Shown here one piece after another: positions 24,657-32,976 of a stretch of 32,976 nucleotides of DNA. The notes below the pieces were generated by a model, which searched no databases, had not been told where the DNA came from, and was given only the letters and a program-made list of their open reading frames with translations. The stretch covers positions 1 to 32,976 of the forward strand of contig LBWY01000012.1 of the NCBI GenBank assembly GCA_000995135.1, in the 5' to 3' direction. The stretch comes from Parcubacteria group bacterium GW2011_GWE2_39_37 (GTDB lineage: Bacteria > Patescibacteriota > Patescibacteriia > Patescibacteriales > GWE2-39-37). Every line of letters starts with the position of its first letter. The stretch's first letter is position 1. A program made the translations under genes and the position numbers.

Positions 24657-25490
24657 ATGATTGGAATAACAAAAATTTCTCCTGGCAGGATGGGAAATCG
24701 ACTTTTCCATTATCATTTCTTAAGACAAGTTTCAAAAAAAACCGGTATTGAATATTTCCACCCGGATCTACCGGACAAGAAATATTTTAATAATATGGAA
24801 AAAAAATCCAGGCCTTTTTCCATATTTAAAAAACAAACCAAGCTTAATTCGAAAAAAATCCTATCTTATACGCCAGAAGATTTTTTAGGATTGATCGCTT
24901 CTGAGGACAGACAAGGCAAAGATTTAGTTTTGAATCCACCCATGCTTGGAGAAGTTTTTTTTGATTATTTATTCTATCCCACATCAGAATTCATCAATAT
25001 CAAGGATGAATATAAAAAACCCTTTAATTCTGAATATTCCGAGGATACAATCATTGGTCTTCACTTTCGAGGAACCGATTTTGAACAATGGAATCATAAT
25101 GCTTCTTTAAAATTTTCATACTATAGAGACGCAATCAACCATTGTTTGGATTATTATAAAGGTGGAAATATCATATTTATGCTTTTTACTGATGATAACA
25201 AATTTCCTCCTTTCCTAGAAACGACTAATCATTTAAAAATGAATGGATTGAACTTCCATATAAGCACCAACATATCCTCTCCTATAATAGATTTTTATCA
25301 GATGTCACGATGCGACGTTTTAATATCCTCACCCAGCACCTTTGCGATTTTTGCAGGAGCTATAGGTAAGGAAAAAAAAATCATACACAACAAAGCTTGG
25401 CTGGATTATGCCATTGCTCAAAATGATACTTTTTGGGTAAGATTAGCTGAAACAACGAATAGTTATTATTCACTTTGGAAAACCTTTTAA
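24657..25490 (+). CDS. Fucosyltransferase-like protein (GT11-like, HxRxxD fold)
   Basis: A 277-residue cytosolic GT-B-type enzyme. Near the N-terminus GRMGNRLFHYHF (10-21) corresponds to the G-x-x-G-N-x-x-F motif of alpha-1,2-fucosyltransferases. GLHFRGTDF (134-142) is the HxRxxD-type motif that binds GDP-fucose in GT11/GT23-related enzymes. SRCDVLISSPSTFAIFAGAIG near the C-terminus matches the Ser-Ser-Ser acceptor-side block of the group. As Gmd and Fcl in the same cluster make GDP-fucose, a fucosyl donor is the natural choice; the linkage is unknown. A frame start at 24624 (GTG) exists, but the ATG at 24657, one base after the previous stop, puts the conserved motif at the usual distance from the N-terminus. 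Confidence 0.78.
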   Translation: MIGITKISPGRMGNRLFHYHFLRQVSKKTGIEYFHPDLPDKKYFNNMEKKSRPFSIFKKQTKLNSKKILSYTPEDFLGLIASEDRQGKDLVLNPPMLGEVFFDYLFYPTSEFINIKDEYKKPFNSEYSEDTIIGLHFRGTDFEQWNHNASLKFSYYRDAINHCLDYYKGGNIIFMLFTDDNKFPPFLETTNHLKMNGLNFHISTNISSPIIDFYQMSRCDVLISSPSTFAIFAGAIGKEKKIIHNKAWLDYAIAQNDTFWVRLAETTNSYYSLWKTF

Positions 25491-25491
25491 T

Positions 25492-26307
25492 ATGATATAT
25501 TTAAAAACAATTTTTTCTGAGCCTAACGAAGTAAAATATTTAAGACTGAATCTTAAGGAAGCTTTTGACCATATTGATAAATTTATTATTTGTGAATTTA
25601 ACCGCACTCATATAGGTAGTGAAAGAGAATATATTTTAGAAAATTATCTTAATCTGTTTACCGAAGAAGAAAAAAGCAAGATCATCTATATCAAGGGTGA
25701 TATCTCAAAACAAACAAAATTCAGCAAAACTGATAAAAATATTATTCATAACCTGAATGAGACTTTGATCCGTGGCTATTTTGCGTCACAAATAAAACTG
25801 AATGATAAAGACATTATTTTCTCTGTTGATGCTGACGAGATTATCTTTTCACATCAATATCCAAAAATCATTTCCAAACTTAAATTTTGGCGACCGGCAA
25901 TAAAATTACCTCTTTATCAATTTTATTACAAAATTAATTACTTTTGGGAAAATAATAAATTCATTGCACCGACAGTTTGTTTTGCTAAGTACTATAAGAA
26001 TAAATATCCGGCAAATTGGCGATATAACGGCTGGTTATATAAAGAATACGCAGGCTGTCATTTTTCCTGGTGTTTGACAACCGATGAGATGATTAAAAAA
26101 TTAAACCAATACAGCCATCACCAAGACTATGGCCATTTAGCAAAAAAAGAAATCCTAGAAAAGGCTGTAGAAAATAAAGAATATCCTTTTGATAATAAGG
26201 TTGATTTTAGAATCAAGGTTCTGGATATGGATAATAGTAAAGCTTTATACCCTGCTTCAATTTTTTCAATGCTTGATCAATTCGATAATTTAATCGCAGA
26301 AAAATGA
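25492..26307 (+). CDS. GT17-like glycosyltransferase (MGAT3-type family)
   Basis: A 271-residue GT-A enzyme resembling Glyco_transf_17 (PF04724), the family of eukaryotic beta-1,4-mannosyl-glycoprotein GlcNAc-transferase III that also has bacterial members. The supporting landmarks are FIICEFNRTHIGSEREYILE (31-50), the metal-binding DADE (113-116) after LNDKDIIFSVD, and GCHFSWCLT further on, near the conserved GWHF-S block of the family. The donor and acceptor are not known; GlcNAc is a guess from the family, and a UDP-GlcNAc 2-epimerase is encoded nearby. It starts one base after the previous stop and overlaps the next gene by ATGA. Confidence 0.7.
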   Translation: MIYLKTIFSEPNEVKYLRLNLKEAFDHIDKFIICEFNRTHIGSEREYILENYLNLFTEEEKSKIIYIKGDISKQTKFSKTDKNIIHNLNETLIRGYFASQIKLNDKDIIFSVDADEIIFSHQYPKIISKLKFWRPAIKLPLYQFYYKINYFWENNKFIAPTVCFAKYYKNKYPANWRYNGWLYKEYAGCHFSWCLTTDEMIKKLNQYSHHQDYGHLAKKEILEKAVENKEYPFDNKVDFRIKVLDMDNSKALYPASIFSMLDQFDNLIAEK

Positions 26308-27542
26308 GAATCGGCATAGTTACAACTTGGCAAGAAAGAGGGGCAGCATATGTCTCCCGACAATATCGGGATGCTTTGAGGCATGGCCATGAAGTTTTTA
26401 TATATGCCAGGGGCGGAGAGGGTTATGCGATCGGCGATAAGAATTGGGACGATGCATCAGTCACTTGGGGAAAAAAGATCCCGCTGCATATACCTATGTC
26501 AATCGACCTAGCTGATTTCAAAAAGTGGATTATTGAAAAAGGATTAGACATTGTTTTTTTTAATGAACAGCAATGGTGGGAACCGGTTTTGCTTTGCAAC
26601 TCTATGGGGATTATGACCGGCACCTATGTTGACTACTACACTCAGGAGACTGTTCCCTTTTTTCAAGTTTTTGACTTTTTGATCTGCAACACCAAAAGGC
26701 ACTTTAGTGTCTTTGAATGGCATCCGCAAGCAATTTACCTACCTTGGGGTACAAATACTGATATTTTTGATTTGAAATCTGAACAATTGGTTAATCCCGA
26801 ACTAGTAACATTTTTTCATTCTGCAGGCGTCAGCCCAGAAAGAAAAGGTACGGATATTTTATTGAAGGCTTTTTACGATCTGAAAATACCGGCAAAGCTA
26901 ATCATCCATTCACAGATAAATCTGAAAGATTTTTATAAGGATATGCAGGATTTGATAGACGAACTTGAAGAAAGCGGTAAATTGACATTGATAGAAAAAA
27001 CCGTCCCTGCTCCCGGCCTGTATCATTTGGGCGACATATATGTCTATCCTTCAAGACTGGATGGTATCGGGCTTTCGTTACCAGAAGCAATGGCCTGCGG
27101 TCTACCCGTCATCACCACCGATTGTCAACCGATGAATGAATTCGTTGATCAGGCAAACTCTAAGCTTATAAAAATTAGCGTGAAATCAAAAAGAAATGAC
27201 AATTACTATTGGCCGATGTGCGAACCTGAGGCAGAGAGTCTGACCGATCTTTTGACTGAATATGCGAATAATATCAAAAACATCCCTGATGCCAAGAGAT
27301 CAGCAAGAGAATACGCGGTCAAGCATCTTGATTGGAAAATAAACAGCATGCATTTGAGCGAGTTGATTGAGGGTTTCAAAATAATTCCACAATCAACTAA
27401 AATTGATGTAGTAAAAAATATAATGCTTTATGAAAACAACCGTGCCAGTTGGCAGTTAAAGTTATATAAGAAATTTCCATTCCTTTTCAAACCTTTTGAT
27501 TGGCTATGGCCATTGATAAAATTAGCATATGTCCAAAAATAA
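26304..27542 (+). CDS. GT4 family glycosyltransferase
   Basis: A 412-residue retaining GT-B enzyme. The C-terminal donor domain has the phosphate-binding region GVSPERKGTDILLKAF (175-190) with Arg180 and Lys181, and the E-x7-E-like block GIGLSLPEAMACGLPVITTD (254-273) with Glu261. The N-terminal acceptor domain opens MRIGIVTTWQERGAAYVSRQ. The C-terminal 35 residues are hydrophobic and basic (FPFLFKPFDWLWPLIKLA), suggesting contact with the membrane where lipid-linked sugars are built. Donor sugar unknown. It overlaps its neighbours on both sides (ATGA upstream, 14 nt with wecB downstream). Confidence 0.9.
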   Translation: MRIGIVTTWQERGAAYVSRQYRDALRHGHEVFIYARGGEGYAIGDKNWDDASVTWGKKIPLHIPMSIDLADFKKWIIEKGLDIVFFNEQQWWEPVLLCNSMGIMTGTYVDYYTQETVPFFQVFDFLICNTKRHFSVFEWHPQAIYLPWGTNTDIFDLKSEQLVNPELVTFFHSAGVSPERKGTDILLKAFYDLKIPAKLIIHSQINLKDFYKDMQDLIDELEESGKLTLIEKTVPAPGLYHLGDIYVYPSRLDGIGLSLPEAMACGLPVITTDCQPMNEFVDQANSKLIKISVKSKRNDNYYWPMCEPEAESLTDLLTEYANNIKNIPDAKRSAREYAVKHLDWKINSMHLSELIEGFKIIPQSTKIDVVKNIMLYENNRASWQLKLYKKFPFLFKPFDWLWPLIKLAYVQK

Positions 27543-28662
27543 TCAGAAAAAAATACTATTTTTCTTCGGCACCAGGCCAGAAGCGATCAAGCTGGCTCCT
27601 TTGATCATGGAAATGAATAAATTCCCTAAAATATTCAAATATTCAATCTGTATCAGCTCGCAGCACCAACAGATGCTGAAGCAAGTATTGCATTTTTTCA
27701 AGATAAAACCGGATTTTGATTTAAAATTAATGAAACCAGGCCAATCTCTTTTCGATATAACCAGCAAAGGCCTTGAGGCTTTCAACAAGGTTATTCAAGT
27801 TAATAAGCCAGATATGATAATCGTACAAGGAGATACTACCACTGCCCTAGTTGGAGCCTTAGCAGGATATTATAATAAAATAAAGATAATTCATGTCGAA
27901 GCAGGCCTAAGAAGCCATGATAAGTATTCACCATTCCCAGAAGAAATAAATCGATCCATGGTCGGAAAATTAGCTGATTATAATTTTACACCCACAAAAG
28001 AAGCAGTTAATAATCTACACCGAGAAGGAGTAAGAAAAAATATTTATAATGTCGGCAATACAGTCATTGATGCATTGTTGATGGGTTTGAAGATAATAAA
28101 AAAAATTGACCAAAAAGTTTTTTATAAAAAATTTGACTATATTGATTTTAATAAAAAAATTATTTTAGTAACCGGTCATCGCAGAGAAAACTTTGGTGAA
28201 CCACTGAAAAATATCTGTCTTGCCCTCAAGGAAATCGCAAAAAAATATAAAGATGTTGAGATAGTTTATCCGGTCCACCTGAATCCAAATGTAAAAAATT
28301 CCGTCTTCAAATATTTGGGGGGGGTAAAAAATATCCATCTGATCGAACCGTTAGATTATCCGGATCTGATTTGGTTGATGGATAAGTCGTATCTAATCAT
28401 CACAGATTCCGGTGGCATTCAAGAGGAAGCTCCGACACTAGGAAAACCGATCCTGATAACCAGAGATGTCACTGAAAGAACTGAAGGCATCAAGGCGGGA
28501 ACGGCAAAACTAGTCGGCAGCGACAGGCTGAAAATCGTCAACGAAACTACCCGATTGCTAAATAATCGGATTGCATACGAAAAAATGTCAAAAGCAGTCA
28601 ATCCATACGGTAACGGAGATTCATGTAAAAAAATAATTAATATATTAAGGAAAATCAAATGA
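27529..28662 (+). CDS. wecB: UDP-N-acetylglucosamine 2-epimerase (non-hydrolysing)
   Basis: This enzyme interconverts UDP-GlcNAc and UDP-ManNAc. The 377 residues fit the family. FFGTRPEAIKLAPLI (12-26) binds the nucleotide, VQGDTTTALVGA (99-110) and HVEAGLRSHDKYSPFPEEINR (122-142) carry the active-site Asp and Glu, VTGHRRENFGE holds the catalytic His and Arg, and DSGGIQEEAPTLGKP plus RDVTERTEG form the UDP site. No UDP-ManNAc dehydrogenase (WecC) is in the window, so ManNAc itself or a derivative made elsewhere is probably used. It overlaps the GT4 gene by 14 nt and the next gene by ATGA. Confidence 0.96.
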   Translation: MSKNNQKKILFFFGTRPEAIKLAPLIMEMNKFPKIFKYSICISSQHQQMLKQVLHFFKIKPDFDLKLMKPGQSLFDITSKGLEAFNKVIQVNKPDMIIVQGDTTTALVGALAGYYNKIKIIHVEAGLRSHDKYSPFPEEINRSMVGKLADYNFTPTKEAVNNLHREGVRKNIYNVGNTVIDALLMGLKIIKKIDQKVFYKKFDYIDFNKKIILVTGHRRENFGEPLKNICLALKEIAKKYKDVEIVYPVHLNPNVKNSVFKYLGGVKNIHLIEPLDYPDLIWLMDKSYLIITDSGGIQEEAPTLGKPILITRDVTERTEGIKAGTAKLVGSDRLKIVNETTRLLNNRIAYEKMSKAVNPYGNGDSCKKIINILRKIK

Positions 28663-29576
28663 CAATCTCCCCTGTCGCCTTGTTTGTCTACAACCGACCC
28701 GAGCATACCAAACAGACGATCGAAGCGCTAAAAAATAATGAATTAGCCAGTCAAACAGACTTGATTATTTTTTCTGATGCACCGAAAAATGATCAGGCAA
28801 AAGAAGCGGTAAAGAATGTCAGAAGTTATATCAGAACGATTACAGGTTTTAAAAATATAAGCATCTTTGAAAGAGATATCAATCATGGACTGGCCAAATC
28901 GATCATTAACGGAGTAACAGAAATAGTGAATAAATACGGCAAGATCATCGTTTTGGAAGATGACTTGATAACTTCGCCTTATTTTTTAAAATACATGAAC
29001 GAGGCCTTGGATACATATGAAAAAGAAGAAAAAATAATCAGCATTCATGGCTACTCATATCCTTGCAAAGAGGAATTACCAGAAACCTACTTTATCAAAG
29101 GCGCTGATTGCTGGGGTTGGGCAACTTGGAAAAGAGGTTGGGATTTATTTGAAGCTGACGGAAAGAAATTACTCGAAGAAATAAGATCCAAAAAACTAAG
29201 CAAGACCTTCGATTTAAACGGCGCTTATCCGTACACCCAGATGCTCGAAAGCCAAGTATACAGGCTTAATAATTCTTGGGCGATAAGATGGTATGCCTCT
29301 GCTTTTCTTAAAGATAAACTAACGCTTTACCCTGGACGATCTTTGGTTTCCAATATCGGTTTTGACGACAGTGGTACCCATACCGGTTCAAATAAATTTT
29401 TTCAAGTAAATATATCAGACCGTCCGGTTACAATCGGAAATATCCCGATTGAAGAGAATAGAAAAGCCTTAGAAGCAATAATCAAGTATTTCAAAAGTCC
29501 GAAATTATTTCTTTTTGTAAAATATCTCAGGATTAAGAATATGATTAAGATAGCTAGGTTAAAATCTAAATCTTGA
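28659..29576 (+). CDS. GT-A fold glycosyltransferase (GT2/GNT-I-like)
   Basis: A 305-residue inverting GT-A type enzyme. It begins SPVALFVYNRPEHTKQTIEAL, the typical first strand and helix of this group, has the metal-binding triad EDD (100-102) in KIIVLEDDLITSPYFL, and the acceptor-site block GADCWGWATWKRGW (148-161) that is shared by bacterial sugar transferases related to GNT-I. The C-terminal basic helix (KYLRIKNMIKIARLKSK) may bind the membrane. Donor and acceptor are unknown. It overlaps wecB by ATGA and the following methyltransferase by a few bases, so it is in the same operon. Confidence 0.82.
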   Translation: MTISPVALFVYNRPEHTKQTIEALKNNELASQTDLIIFSDAPKNDQAKEAVKNVRSYIRTITGFKNISIFERDINHGLAKSIINGVTEIVNKYGKIIVLEDDLITSPYFLKYMNEALDTYEKEEKIISIHGYSYPCKEELPETYFIKGADCWGWATWKRGWDLFEADGKKLLEEIRSKKLSKTFDLNGAYPYTQMLESQVYRLNNSWAIRWYASAFLKDKLTLYPGRSLVSNIGFDDSGTHTGSNKFFQVNISDRPVTIGNIPIEENRKALEAIIKYFKSPKLFLFVKYLRIKNMIKIARLKSKS

Positions 29577-29578
29577 AA

Positions 29579-31707
<2,129 letters not shown>

Positions 31708-31711
<4 letters not shown>

Positions 31712-32796
31712 TGATACCATTTATCGATCTTACACGCGAATGGCAATTTTTTGAAAAAGCTTTTTTGACTGGCTTCAAGAAGTTTGGACGTGATGGACAT
31801 TATGTCTTGGGTAAGTATACAGAAATTTTTGAAAAAAATTTTGCATATCAAATCGGATACAAATATGCGATCGGAGTTTCCACAGGATTAACCGCGCTTG
31901 AAATAGCTTTATTAGCACATGGCATCAATAAAGATGATGAAGTTATCACCGTCAGTAACAGTGCAGTTGCCACCAGCCTGGCGATTTCTAATATCGGAGC
32001 TAAGCCGGTTTTTTGTGATGTCAAAAATGATTTCTTGATTGATGAAAAATTGATTGAACGCTTAATCACTAAAAAAACCAAAGCCATATTACCTGTCCAT
32101 CTTTTTGGAAAAATCTGCAATATGCGTGTAATAAACAGACTGGCCAAGCAACACGCTCTGATCGTTTTGGAAGATGCCTGTCAGGCACATGGCGCAAATT
32201 TTTCCGGCGAGTCTTTAAAGAATACTAAAGCCTTCAGTTTTTATCCAACAAAAAATCTTGGAGCCTTGGGAGAGGCTGGCATGATAGTAACCAATGATAA
32301 GGCAGTATATGACTTTGCTATCGCTTTTAGAAATTATGGCCAAAAAGAACGATATAACCATCTAATTAAAGGCAACAACTATCGTATTGATTCCTTGCAA
32401 TGCGTATTCCTTGATATCAAGCTCAAAGAATTGGATAATTTTATTGATCGACGCAGATTCATCGCCCAGAGATACATCAATGAGTTGTCAGAAATCCATG
32501 ATTTCTCCATTGACCCTTTTGACATTACCTCTTCTTATCATTTATTCGTAATAAGAGTACTTAATGGCAAACGAGATGAATTAAAGAATTACCTTGATAA
32601 ATCAGGAATCACTACATTGGTTCATTATCCATCAACAATACATCAGCAACCTTGCTATCAAGCGGAATATGCCAAGATTGTCTTGAAAAATACCGAAAAA
32701 TTGCAAGAGGAAATACTCTCTCTTCCCTGCTATCCATTTTTTACAGACACCGAACAGGCTTTGGTCATAGATAAGATAAAAAAGTTTTTTTTATAA
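31708..32796 (+). CDS. PLP-dependent sugar aminotransferase, FdtB/QdtB type (DegT/DnrJ/EryC1 family)
   Basis: A 362-residue PLP enzyme. The cofactor lysine is Lys182 in SFYPTKNLGALGE, with Asp156 in LEDACQAHGA binding the pyridine nitrogen and VSTGLTALEIAL as the phosphate loop. FIDLTREW at the start and the block FRNYGQKERYNHLIKGNNYRID are standard for sugar aminotransferases. Next to a 3,4-ketoisomerase it most likely aminates the 3-keto sugar to dTDP-3-amino-3,6-dideoxyhexose (Fuc3N or Qui3N). The matching acetyltransferase (FdtC/QdtC) and RmlA/RmlB are not in the window. It overlaps the ketoisomerase gene by 4 nt. Complete. Confidence 0.93.
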
Positions 32797-32841
32797 TTTA
32801 CAATCTGGGCAAGGAAAATATCTCTGAAAATAAATCTGAAG

Positions 32842-32976
32842 ATGAAAATATCAATAATAACTCCAACCTTCAACAGTGTAAAAACGATAAGTGACACCAT
32901 CGAAAGTATTGTGACGCAAACACACCAAGATATAGAATACATCATTATCGACGGCGGCTCTACGGACGGTACATTA
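32842..32976 (+). CDS. GT2 family glycosyltransferase, N-terminal part cut by window edge
   Basis: From ATG 32842 the frame is open to the window end (45 codons). It reads MKISIITPTFNSVKTISDTI and then ESIVTQTHQDIEYIIIDGGS followed by TDGTL. This is the hallmark first unit of GT2/GT-A inverting glycosyltransferases (strand-helix-strand with IIDGGSTDGT, the nucleotide-binding Asp). It resembles the colanic-acid WcaA/WcaE-like group by the DGGSTDGT form. It is 45 nt after the aminotransferase and continues the glycan cluster, which therefore extends beyond the window. Donor and length unknown. Confidence 0.88.
   Translation, partial: MKISIITPTFNSVKTISDTIESIVTQTHQDIEYIIIDGGSTDGTL

Overview
The window reads as a chromosomal piece of a small-genome bacterium, most likely Candidatus Patescibacteria (CPR / Parcubacteria-like). 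The reasons are low GC, short intergenic spaces, code 11 (TGA is used as a stop), few Shine-Dalgarno sites, several promoters placed so that the mRNA begins at the ATG, a SecA with a CPR-type insertion in its first nucleotide-binding domain, and a modular cell-surface glycan cluster. The lineage is inferred from style and gene content; there is no rRNA or tRNA gene here to prove it.

Region 1 (1-8421, minus strand) holds the start of an unidentified gene at the left edge, secA, an alpha/beta hydrolase, a ribosome hibernation factor, a single-domain response regulator, a 7TM-GAF histidine kinase, a HAD-IB phosphatase and a damaged plsC-like acyltransferase. A MITE-like repeat lies between the kinase and the response regulator. 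The response regulator, phosphatase and acyltransferase each have a TATAAT-like box exactly 7-8 nt before the ATG.

Region 2 (8501-10036, plus strand) is an island that looks different: a strong promoter, a hairpin-rich leader of about 110 nt, a strong Shine-Dalgarno site, a GNAT / GNAT-like / ASCH fusion gene, and a terminator. It faces a second, separate ASCH gene and a frameshifted Nudix gene on the minus strand.

Region 3 (10035-18090, minus strand) carries the ASCH protein, the Nudix hydrolase, an AMP-forming acyl-CoA synthetase, a zinc-dependent phospholipase C-like protein, an IVP/S23 four-helix-bundle gene inside a 23-bp inverted repeat, rseP, frr, a beta-propeller lipoprotein and holB.

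Region 4 (18341-32976, plus strand) is a tightly packed, mostly overlapping glycan cluster. It has a polyprenyl-phosphate sugar transferase, gmd and fcl (GDP-fucose), a Wzx-type flippase, three methyltransferases, a GT11-like fucosyltransferase, a GT17-like enzyme, a GT4 enzyme, UDP-GlcNAc 2-epimerase, two further GT-A enzymes, an FdtA-type ketoisomerase with an FdtB-type aminotransferase, and the start of a GT2 enzyme at the right edge. Together these should build a fucosylated, amino-deoxy-sugar-bearing, possibly methylated glycan on a lipid carrier and flip it outward.

The most interesting points are the GNAT-ASCH island with its leader and internal start site, the leaderless promoter architecture, two inverted copies of a MITE-like element, the IVP gene bounded by inverted repeats with an empty look-alike 3 kb away, and two genes (plsC, Nudix) whose frames are broken but can be reconstructed.
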